From an uncultured Bacilli bacterium (GTDB taxonomy: Bacteria; Bacillota_I; Bacilli_A; RF39; UBA660), in NCBI GenBank assembly GCA_944329375.1, contig CALVIB010000007.1:1-45143 (forward strand): a stretch of 45,143 nucleotides of DNA, read 5' to 3'. Position numbers and translations under genes: made by a program. The notes beneath the pieces are model-generated. The model worked only from the letters and a program-made list of their open reading frames with translations, made no database searches and was not told the DNA's origin. Positions 8,478 through 14,599 of this stretch are shown piece after piece (the first letter of the stretch is position 1; each line of letters starts with the position of its first letter).

Positions 8478-9570
8478 CTCTAAAAATAAAATTACCTGTA
8501 TCAGCACTCATAAAATAACCTTTATAACTTGCTCTAACTAAAGTGTATTTTGAAAAATTATTTTTCTTTAACCTTTTAAGTTTTTTCTTAATTCTTTTCT
8601 TAGTTTGATTATTAATTATAATAATCAACTTTTTTTCTTTCAAAAAAAACTTATATCCTAAAAAATTAAAACCTTTTTTCATATCGTATATTTGTGTCTT
8701 TTTATTTAAAGATAATTTCAAACCTTTTAAATATTCTTCTATTTTCTTTAAACAAAATTTCAAATATTCCTTATCATGATGAAATAAAATAAAATCATCC
8801 ATATAACGTATATAACATTTTATACGTAGTTTTTCCTTAATAAAATGGTCTAGTCCATTCAAATAATAAACCGCTAAAATTTGACTGGTTTCATTTCCAA
8901 TAGGCAAACCAACACCTTTTTGATATCTTGGAAGTCTAAAAAGTTCAGTCTTCTTTTTTTCTAAATCACTAATATTTTTCTTCTCTAATTTACTTATTTC
9001 ATCAGCAATTATTTTATCAATAGACTTATTAACATTTAAATTATCTGTACTAGAAATAATTTCCTTTAAAATATTAAGAATATCTTTATCATCAAATTCC
9101 TTAGATAATTTTTCAAATAAAATCTCATGATTTATATTATAAAAATATTTACTAATATCACATTTCAACACATAAAAATTATCATAGTTCATTTTCATTT
9201 TATTAATATATTTTTTTGTATAATAAATTCCCATCTTAGTCCCCTTACCTTTCCTAGTAGCAACATTCATATCAATCAATTTAGGACTAAGTGTAGGAAT
9301 TAAAATATATTTACTAATTAAATGATTAATAATTTTATCTTTCATATTTTCACTCATTATTATACGGTACTTTGGTATATTAATTAAAAAAACACTATAA
9401 TTACTATGTTTATAAGTTCTATCTTCTAAAAGTTTCAAAACATAAACAACATTAGTAGAAAAAGCTAGTTCAAAACGAACTAACTTTTCTTTATGTCTAG
9501 TATTGGAATATATATTTTTATAAACATCCATTATCTTATCAATAGATAATATTTCATCATATTTAATCAT
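8467..9570 (-). CDS. Diversity-generating retroelement reverse transcriptase
   Basis: This 367-residue protein has the full palm set of a reverse transcriptase: RKGKGTKMGI at about 107-115, the first catalytic Asp in LKCDIS (D138), the IGNETSQ block at 224-230, and the catalytic YMDD at 256-259. Motif 4 reads IGxxxSQ, the hallmark of DGR enzymes; group II intron and retroviral enzymes usually have QGxxxSP. No maturase, endonuclease or RNase H domain is present, and the length is typical of DGR RTs. Known DGR RTs copy a template RNA into cDNA with errors at adenines, in complex with Avd. The start overlaps the stop of the upstream gene (ATGA), indicating translational coupling. A charged insert at about 175-212 between motifs is unusual. 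Confidence 0.95.
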   Translation of the reverse strand: MIKYDEILSIDKIMDVYKNIYSNTRHKEKLVRFELAFSTNVVYVLKLLEDRTYKHSNYSVFLINIPKYRIIMSENMKDKIINHLISKYILIPTLSPKLIDMNVATRKGKGTKMGIYYTKKYINKMKMNYDNFYVLKCDISKYFYNINHEILFEKLSKEFDDKDILNILKEIISSTDNLNVNKSIDKIIADEISKLEKKNISDLEKKKTELFRLPRYQKGVGLPIGNETSQILAVYYLNGLDHFIKEKLRIKCYIRYMDDFILFHHDKEYLKFCLKKIEEYLKGLKLSLNKKTQIYDMKKGFNFLGYKFFLKEKKLIIIINNQTKKRIKKKLKRLKKNNFSKYTLVRASYKGYFMSADTGNFIFRAKI

Positions 9571-10223
9571 TTAATACCAACACTAACTAATTTATAATTA
9601 TTATTAACCTTTTCATAATTATAAACTTGCATTGTTCCTTTATCCAAAATATTATTTAACTCATTTTCATTATATGTACCTATTTCGTTATCATTTAAAT
9701 CATAAACCTTACCATTTTCCACATATCCAGCCATAACATCAAGTTCCAATTTATCAGTTCCACTATAACCATATAATTTTGTCACATAATTTTTTGTACA
9801 AGAAGAATTTTCTCTAGTAATTTTATTATCATTTAAACTATACTGATAACCTTCAAACACATATTTAAAATTTAAAGGTATGTATTCCTCATCTATTACC
9901 TTTAAAGCAGAAGATTTATAATCCTCTAAACTAATTGAATCACTCAAAACACTATCGTTTTTCATTTGTCCAAAAATTAAATAAAGTAAAACCTTATCAT
10001 CTATTTCTGATATTCCTAAATTATTATTTATTTTTATAACCTCTGTACATTTATTATCACCATGATTCTCATATAATTTTTCTACAACTTTATGATTAAC
10101 AGGAGAATTATCTTTTATATCCCCTTTATCCATCAATATAAATAAAGAAACAATCACAATAACAAATAAAACTACACATAAAATTATCTTAACACTCATT
10201 ATCTTCTTTTCTTTTGAGCCCAT
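9567..10223 (-). CDS. Membrane-anchored protein of unknown function inside the DGR operon
   Basis: I do not recognise this 218-residue protein. Residues about 9-31 form one membrane anchor (VKIILCVVLFVIVIVSLFIL); the remaining 185 residues should face outside. The outer part contains two Cys, in NKCTEV and SSCTKN, that could form a disulfide. The start at 10223 has a strong AAGGAGG seven bases upstream and makes the gene overlap avd by 35 bases; its stop overlaps the RT start. A gene this tightly coupled between avd and RT is likely co-expressed with them. It is not a standard DGR component. Confidence 0.8.
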   Translation of the reverse strand: MGSKEKKIMSVKIILCVVLFVIVIVSLFILMDKGDIKDNSPVNHKVVEKLYENHGDNKCTEVIKINNNLGISEIDDKVLLYLIFGQMKNDSVLSDSISLEDYKSSALKVIDEEYIPLNFKYVFEGYQYSLNDNKITRENSSCTKNYVTKLYGYSGTDKLELDVMAGYVENGKVYDLNDNEIGTYNENELNNILDKGTMQVYNYEKVNNNYKLVSVGIK

Positions 10224-10539
10224 AAGCCATCCTCCTTACCTCTAATAAAAATTTACTAATAACCTCAAACTGATGCTTACTAATTATCTTTTTATCATAA
10301 GACACCCTTACATAAAAATCACACATAGATAATTTAACAAGTAAATCTTTCAAATATTTTTCCTTAATACGCATACTATCATTTATATTATAAGCAAATA
10401 TACATTCAATTAACTCATAATTATTTTTTTCAATATTTTGTTTTAACACAACTTCTTTTTTAGGATAATTAATTAAAATTTTATTAATATAATTAATTGT
10501 TTTATATGTATTATTCAAAACCTTAAAATTGTAATTCAT
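10189..10539 (-). CDS. avd: Avd-like DGR accessory protein
   Basis: This 116-residue, basic, all-helical protein ends with ISKFLLEVRRMAYGLKRK, the C-terminal helix pattern of accessory variability determinant proteins, which resemble the 23S rRNA intervening-sequence four-helix bundle. In studied DGRs, Avd is a pentamer that binds the RT and template RNA and is needed for mutagenic retrohoming. An earlier in-frame ATG exists at 10554, but AAAGG seven bases before the second ATG supports 10539. The gene follows the spacer RNA of TR-A by about 40 bases and overlaps the next gene, giving the order TR-spacer-avd-X-RT. Confidence 0.88.
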   Translation of the reverse strand: MNYNFKVLNNTYKTINYINKILINYPKKEVVLKQNIEKNNYELIECIFAYNINDSMRIKEKYLKDLLVKLSMCDFYVRVSYDKKIISKHQFEVISKFLLEVRRMAYGLKRKEDNEC

Positions 10540-10576
10540 AAGTAAACCTTTCATAAATATATTTTACTAAAATAAT

Positions 10577-10796
10577 TGTGATAAGGAAAAACATTTTCCT
10601 TACCACCAATATAGCAAATAGTCATATAAATTAACAAAGTTATATAACGTCTATATTATTTTTTTAGGTATAAAACCAGGAAATTAATCTTGTTTCCAAT
10701 CTAAAAGACTATTACTTATGTAATTACTTCCTCTCATTATAAGTCCAAAAACTCTATAACACTCGGTTCACTAGTAAACAGTTACTAATTGTAGTA
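10577..10796 (-). ncRNA. DGR spacer RNA, copy A (downstream of TR-A)
   Basis: About 220 noncoding bases lie between TR-A and avd and are similar over nearly their whole length to the segment at 10946-11162. Shared landmarks on the minus strand are a TTAGTAA/TTACTAG hairpin, GAACCGAGTGTTATA, GAGGAAGTAATTACAT, TTTAGATTGGAAACAAG and a 3'-terminal hairpin. In the Bordetella phage DGR a structured spacer next to the TR is needed for cDNA synthesis. I infer the same role here from position, duplication and conserved pairing. Confidence 0.7.
10578..10606 (-). other. 3'-terminal hairpin of spacer RNA A
   Basis: A 13-base-pair stem with one G-T wobble and a three-base loop closes the spacer RNA. The arms read GTGGTAAGGAAAA and TTTTCCTTATCAC on the minus strand. 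Copy B has the same stem with different bases. It may be the RNA 3' end, a weak terminator or the RT-Avd docking element. Confidence 0.75.
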
Positions 10797-10904
10797 GGAA
10801 ATTGGGCGGACGCCGTTGCCATTACTAACTCCAGGATTGCCAAGAGAGCCAACAGCAGTAACATCAAAAACATTAGCATTACTATCATTGTTAAAGAGCG
10901 ACGG
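10797..10904 (-). repeat. DGR template repeat A (TR-A)
   Basis: The first 18 bases on the minus strand (CCGTCGCTCTTTAACAAT) are shared with TR-B and TR-C, and the end GGCGTCCGCCCAATTTCC is also identical in all three. The core differs. Read in the frame of the VR it is open for 34 codons and is rich in AAT, AAC and AGT, the adenine-bearing codons that DGRs mutate. No VR in this window matches this core, so its target is probably elsewhere in the genome. Confidence 0.8.
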
Positions 10905-10937
10905 CATAAAACACTATCCACAAATTAGATTAATCCC
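10905..10937 (-). repeat. Conserved leader before TR-A
   Basis: GATTAATCTAATTTGTGGAT plus the following AGTGTTTT are identical before TR-A, TR-B (11274-11308) and TR-C (11431-11464). Each template therefore carries a common upstream RNA segment. Confidence 0.75.
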
Positions 10938-10945
10938 AAAATAAT

Positions 10946-11162
10946 TGTGTGGCTGAGGGAAAACCCTCACCACTAATATAGTTATAATTTTATAAATTAT
11001 AAAAAGTTATAAAACATCTATATTATCTTTTTAGGCATAGCCAGGGAATTAACCTTGTTTCCAATCTAAAATCGATTATTACCCATGTAATTACTTCCTC
11101 TCGTTATTAGTACGTAACCTTATAACACTCGGTTCATTAGTAAATAATTACTAATTGTAGTA
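10946..11162 (-). ncRNA. DGR spacer RNA, copy B (downstream of TR-B)
   Basis: This is the second copy of the roughly 220-base spacer, alignable end to end with 10577-10796. The sequence has diverged in loops and AT-rich parts, while the hairpins and the block around TTTAGATTGGAAACAAGG are kept. It lies directly between TR-B and the leader of TR-A, so TR plus spacer forms a tandem unit of about 365 bases. Confidence 0.7.
10949..10973 (-). other. 3'-terminal hairpin of spacer RNA B
   Basis: GTGGTGAGGG pairs with CCCTCAGCCAC around a TTTT loop with one bulged G. Compared with copy A, an A-T rich stem has become G-C rich with both arms changed, so pairing is retained by compensatory changes. Confidence 0.75.
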
Positions 11163-11273
11163 GGAAATTGGGCGGACGCCGTTGCTATTATTAACATTGC
11201 CCCAGTTGTTGAGCTCTCCAGAAGAAGTAACGTTGAACTCGTGTGCGTTGCTATCATTGTTAAAGAGCGACGG
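11163..11273 (-). repeat. DGR template repeat B (TR-B)
   Basis: It has the same conserved ends as TR-A and TR-C, but a different core of 35 codons (one longer) in the VR frame, with many AAC and AAT codons. The encoded stretch would read PSLFNNDSNAHEFN in place of PSLFNNWNNANVFR in TR-C. No matching VR is present in the window. Confidence 0.8.
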
Positions 11274-11308
11274 CATAAAACACTATCCACAAATTAGATT
11301 AATCCCCA
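11274..11308 (-). repeat. Conserved leader before TR-B
   Basis: This copy is identical to the leaders before TR-A and TR-C in the GATTAATCTAATTTGTGGAT block. It begins only a few bases after the end of TR-C. Confidence 0.75.
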
Positions 11309-11322
11309 AATTTTTTAAAATT

Positions 11323-11430
11323 GGAAATTGGGCGGACGCCGTTACTATTGTTAACATTGTCGTTGTTAAGCTCGCCAGTAGAAGTCACACGAAACACGTT
11401 AGCGTTATTCCAATTGTTAAAGAGCGACGG
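11323..11430 (-). repeat. DGR template repeat C (TR-C), template of the local VR
   Basis: It aligns with the VR at 11625-11727 over about 104 bases with 8 differences. Seven are at adenines of TR-C: two A-to-C, three A-to-T, one A-to-G and one deleted A. The eighth is a C-to-T. Three AAC codons become TAC (Asn to Tyr), the classic DGR change. The 3' end GGCGTCCGCCCA is identical in TR and VR, and beyond it the two keep partial similarity, as expected for IMH and IMH*. TR-C has no spacer of its own: the leader of TR-B follows almost at once. Confidence 0.93.
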
Positions 11431-11464
11431 CGAAAAACACTATCCACAAATTAGATTAATCCCC
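11431..11464 (-). repeat. Conserved leader before TR-C
   Basis: This is the third copy of the GATTAATCTAATTTGTGGAT leader. At its end TR-C reads TTTTTCGCC where the other two read TTTTATGCC. Confidence 0.75.
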
Positions 11465-11487
11465 AAATTTTTATCATAATTGCACCG

Positions 11488-11515
11488 TGTCAAAAATGAA
11501 GAGTCATTTTTGACA
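11488..11515 (-). other. 12-bp inverted repeat between target gene and TR-C
   Basis: TGTCAAAAATGA and TCATTTTTGACA form a perfect 12-base-pair stem with a four-base loop. No T run follows on the minus strand, so it is a poor terminator there. It may be a structural element of the template transcript or a weak terminator for the opposite strand. Confidence 0.6.
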
Positions 11516-11541
11516 AAAACTACTCACACAAAAACCTCACA

Positions 11542-11561
11542 GTTGTTTCTTACGAAACAAC
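11542..11561 (-). other. 8-bp inverted repeat at the stop codon downstream of the VR
   Basis: GTTGTTTC and GAAACAAC form a perfect 8-base-pair stem with a four-base loop (GTAA) that contains the stop codon of the repaired target gene. Phage DGRs need a small DNA hairpin of just this size (8-bp stem, 4-base loop) downstream of the VR for efficient homing. Here it lies about 63 bases beyond the IMH, farther than in the Bordetella phage. Confidence 0.6.
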
Positions 11562-11680
11562 ATATGGATCTTGCATTGTTCCTGTTCCAGTAAATGTCAG
11601 ATTATCAGTTTTTAGATTGACAACTGGGCGGACGCCGTAACTATTGTTAACATTGTCGTAATTAAGCTCGCCAGCAGAAG
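11550..11680 (-). pseudogene. Out-of-frame 3' end of the DGR target gene
   Basis: After the frameshift in the VR, the original reading frame remains open here. It encodes SYGVRPVVNLKTD and later FTGTGTMQDPYVVS, then stops at 11550-11552. This is the standard ending of these target proteins. Adding one base near 11710-11713 joins it to the upstream frame and gives exactly 983 codons (982 residues). It is therefore the displaced tail of the gene at 11681-14497, not a separate gene. Confidence 0.85.
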
Positions 11681-11727
11681 TCACACGAAACACGTAAGCG
11701 TTATTCCAAGGTGAAAGAGCGACGGCG
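11625..11727 (-). repeat. DGR variable repeat (VR)
   Basis: This is the C-terminal coding segment of the target gene, bounded by CGCCGTCGCTCTTT at the start and GGCGTCCGCCCA (the GC-rich initiation-of-mutagenic-homing end) on the minus strand. It matches TR-C except mainly at template adenines. The encoded segment is the ligand-facing part of a C-type-lectin-like fold in known DGR targets. A one-base deletion at 11710-11713 puts the second part out of frame. Confidence 0.92.
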
Positions 11728-14497
11728 TAATAGTCCAGTAATATGTTCCAGTATATAAGTAAAATAATATGTTCTGTGAGCCTGTTCTTCCTCCAGCCAT
11801 ACTTACTTCATCAGCTGTTATTAAGCCTACTGGTTTTGTTAATTTTCCATTTCCTTTTACTGTTGTAACTGTAAACTTATCATTCGCCTGTGGGCAAATA
11901 AGTGATGGACTTATACTTGAGCCATTCCAATTATAAAATCTTGGATAACTATACATTGTTGGAGTTACTCCATATCCTTCCCCTACATATGGCGATGCTT
12001 TATATGTTGATAATTCTCTATTATTACAATATATTGCATCTTTTGATATTATATTATCTACTGATGATAAATTACTATTGTACCAATCTTCTAAATATGT
12101 TTTCATTGTACTATCCACTTCATTCGCATGTGCTTTTTCATAAGATGTACTTGACCATTCTACTGCTTTTACACTCATTGATGTCGCTGATACGTATTTC
12201 TGAACATGATTTAATCTTTGACATGTTCCATTTTTATCTGTAATAAAACATGTATAATACATTTTATCATTAAAATTATCTCTATATTCTGTTATCGTTG
12301 CTTGCATTAATTCTCCTGATAATTTAAATGTATTTGTACTTTTATCAAATGTATAACTTGTACCGTAATAATACTTGGCTGATGAATTTAATCCTGTATA
12401 TGTAAACGCTGCTGAAGCTTCACTAATTTGATTATCACTTGGGTCTCCATACATATATCCTACATATGCATTATCACTCCACCAACTATTAAAAGCTTTT
12501 GTTCCTACTTGCCTATTACTACTTGCTTCCCCATTCGCATGACCACTTGTTCCATCATATATTATTCTTAATGTTCCATCTCCATTTATTCTTATTATTC
12601 TAAAGTATTTATCAGCTAGTTTTATGTAATTACCAGCTACTGCTCCCCTATAATAATAACTCGTTCCATCATCATCTTGAGCCGCATACATTCCCCTACT
12701 AGAATTATCATAACTTTTTACACTTGCCGTGTAATTATATTTAGTTAGTGTATAGGTCTTAGCTCCCGTAGAAGAATTTGTACTTACTGTCATTCCTACT
12801 ACTTTATACATCGTTGTTCCAGATGTATTTGTACTTCCGATTATATAATAGTCTTTTCCATCACTAAAATCTATTGTTTCTGGGTCAACCATTTTTGCAC
12901 CACTTAATGTATAATAACCTGTTGTAGAATTAAATGTATAACTATTAGATACATAAAAATATGTACTTTGCGTTATTGTTGATGTATTAACCGCATGATT
13001 TTCACTATATACTATGGCTGGCGATGTTTTAGTAAAATCTGGCGCTCCTTTTTCCTCTATCTTTTGCTTAGCTGTTTCTACATTCGCTTCCTGCATCTCT
13101 GTCGCTATTACACAATCTGATAAATCATCTATCCCATTTTGTTTGCAAAATGTCGTATATCTTATTGTCGTACTTTTCGCCATCGATTCACTAACATTTC
13201 CTGCACTATCTTCTACATATGCTGTTACTAAATAATCCCCTTCATCTAAACCTACAAATGTATAATTTGGACTATCACTTTCTATATAATCTTCTCCATT
13301 ATTTTTACTATAATAATATTTATATACTCCACTATGATTATCATTTGCTTCTAATGTTATTGTCATTGTATCTTCAAGTGGCTCTAAAGTCATATTAGTA
13401 AGTGTTGGAACTTCACTATCTACTTTATAACCCTCTGTACATTTTACTGTTTCATTTCCTTTTCTATCTTTTATTAATACACACAATGTCTGATTATTAT
13501 TAGATGAGGCAAACTGATATGTTCCTTTTCCTTCTGTTAAAGCTAAATTGGTATTTGGCTCACATGTATCATTAGATGTTACACAATATTTACTTTCACT
13601 TATTCCTCCTGCATCTTTGGCTATAATATTTATATCTAATCCTTTATACCATCCATTGTTTCCTTTTATATTATTTCCTATTTCAAATTTTAAATCTGGT
13701 TTTGTATTATCTAATGTTTTAAATTCTTTTGATGAAAATACTACTTCTCCTTTTGTATCTTCAGCTTTTACATACATAACATAATTTGTATAAGGTATTA
13801 AATGATATATTGTATACATATTTTCTGTACTTTCATACCATTTATCATTATCTAATGAATAATAATATTTAAATGCGTTACTAGCATTTATATCTGCTTT
13901 TACAGATGTCTCTGAAATATCTAAATCTATTCCTTTTATTGCAAGTACATCCGATACATCTGTATCAGCTTCTGAAAAGTTTGACGAATTTCCATTTTGT
14001 AAGTAATTTAAATTCATATTAAATATAACACTTTCCATATCTGGCTGTTCAGTAATATTTTCATTATATTTCATAATGACATCAAACTTTGTAGATTCTC
14101 CTTGTTTTAAAACATCTCCAGACATAATTCCATCTACTTTAAATTCTATTATATCTTGGCTATCCATATTTATTTTTATACTATCTAAAATAGCATCTAA
14201 GCTTCCTAAATTTGATACTGTAACTTCATATGTTATTGTATCTCCTGGAAGATAAAAATTAGCTTCCATATTTGCATTCAACATATCGAATGTATGATTC
14301 ACATCTTCTGCATTTCCTACTTTAGTTTTCATTTGTAAATCGGTTATTTCTATATCCCATTTACTTGTTACCATACTACTTCCTTTTATTTCTAATTTAC
14401 TTGAAAATGCACTATATCCTACCATCATTATTAATAATATACTTATCAGGCCTATTAATAATATATTCCTTTTATGCCTTTTTCTAATATTTTTCAT
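11681..14497 (-). CDS. DGR target: large membrane-anchored surface protein, frameshifted in its VR
   Basis: The readable frame gives 938 residues. A basic N-terminus and one membrane segment at about 12-30 (ILLIGLISILLIMMVGYSAF) are followed by a TasA/camelysin-like beta domain, several fibronectin- or Ig-like modules (YYYSLDNDKWYES, YYYSKNNGEDYIES) and a C-terminal domain of about 340 residues leading into YYWTITPSLF and the VR. It should display the variable loop outside the cell. From about residue 928 the frame is shifted by one missing base, so the listed end (HLGITLTCFV) is aberrant. The intact gene would run to 11550 and encode 982 residues. A strong promoter and an AAGGAG site precede the ATG. 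Ligand unknown. Confidence 0.9.
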   Translation of the reverse strand: MKNIRKRHKRNILLIGLISILLIMMVGYSAFSSKLEIKGSSMVTSKWDIEITDLQMKTKVGNAEDVNHTFDMLNANMEANFYLPGDTITYEVTVSNLGSLDAILDSIKINMDSQDIIEFKVDGIMSGDVLKQGESTKFDVIMKYNENITEQPDMESVIFNMNLNYLQNGNSSNFSEADTDVSDVLAIKGIDLDISETSVKADINASNAFKYYYSLDNDKWYESTENMYTIYHLIPYTNYVMYVKAEDTKGEVVFSSKEFKTLDNTKPDLKFEIGNNIKGNNGWYKGLDINIIAKDAGGISESKYCVTSNDTCEPNTNLALTEGKGTYQFASSNNNQTLCVLIKDRKGNETVKCTEGYKVDSEVPTLTNMTLEPLEDTMTITLEANDNHSGVYKYYYSKNNGEDYIESDSPNYTFVGLDEGDYLVTAYVEDSAGNVSESMAKSTTIRYTTFCKQNGIDDLSDCVIATEMQEANVETAKQKIEEKGAPDFTKTSPAIVYSENHAVNTSTITQSTYFYVSNSYTFNSTTGYYTLSGAKMVDPETIDFSDGKDYYIIGSTNTSGTTMYKVVGMTVSTNSSTGAKTYTLTKYNYTASVKSYDNSSRGMYAAQDDDGTSYYYRGAVAGNYIKLADKYFRIIRINGDGTLRIIYDGTSGHANGEASSNRQVGTKAFNSWWSDNAYVGYMYGDPSDNQISEASAAFTYTGLNSSAKYYYGTSYTFDKSTNTFKLSGELMQATITEYRDNFNDKMYYTCFITDKNGTCQRLNHVQKYVSATSMSVKAVEWSSTSYEKAHANEVDSTMKTYLEDWYNSNLSSVDNIISKDAIYCNNRELSTYKASPYVGEGYGVTPTMYSYPRFYNWNGSSISPSLICPQANDKFTVTTVKGNGKLTKPVGLITADEVSMAGGRTGSQNILFYLYTGTYYWTITPSLFHLGITLTCFV

Positions 14498-14525
14498 TCT
14501 ATTCTCCTTATCCTATTTTAACTAC

Positions 14526-14554
14526 ATTATACTCTCCCCCACGTTTTTAGTCAA
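14526..14554 (-). promoter_or_regulatory. Strong promoter of the DGR target gene
   Basis: TTGACT, a 17-base spacer and a perfect TATAAT read on the minus strand 29 bases before the ATG. The -35 box is inside a palindrome (GTCAAAAAATTTTTGAC, 14550-14566), which could be an operator or the terminator of feoB. Confidence 0.85.
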
Positions 14555-14599
14555 AAAATTTTTGACATTTTTTTACACCAACTATACAATTAAAAAACT

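Noticed and set aside
8467-9570. Group II intron maturase or retron reverse transcriptase
   Set aside because: Motif 4 is IGNETSQ rather than QGxxxSP, there is no maturase or endonuclease domain, and TR, VR and avd are present. No retron msr-msd structure was seen.
10746-10907. Short minus-strand frame starting at ATG CCG TCG in TR-A
   Set aside because: It has no ribosome binding site, and the ATG belongs to the repeat leader. It reads the template core, not a gene.
11182-11454. 90-codon plus-strand frame across TR-B and TR-C
   Set aside because: It runs antisense through two template repeats, lacks a ribosome binding site, and is explained by the TR sequence.
10577-11468. CRISPR array or generic satellite repeats
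   Set aside because: Units are about 365 bases with unequal composition, and the variable parts are adenine-rich coding-frame templates, not short spacers.
11470-11512. Promoter for the template RNA from the TTGACA at the end of the 12-bp inverted repeat
   Set aside because: No acceptable -10 lies 16-18 bases downstream (AAATTT at that position). Read-through from the target promoter is equally likely.
11902-13784. Several plus-strand frames of 73-113 codons inside the DGR target gene
   Set aside because: They are antisense shadows without ribosome binding sites, and their amino acid content is unlike that of real proteins.
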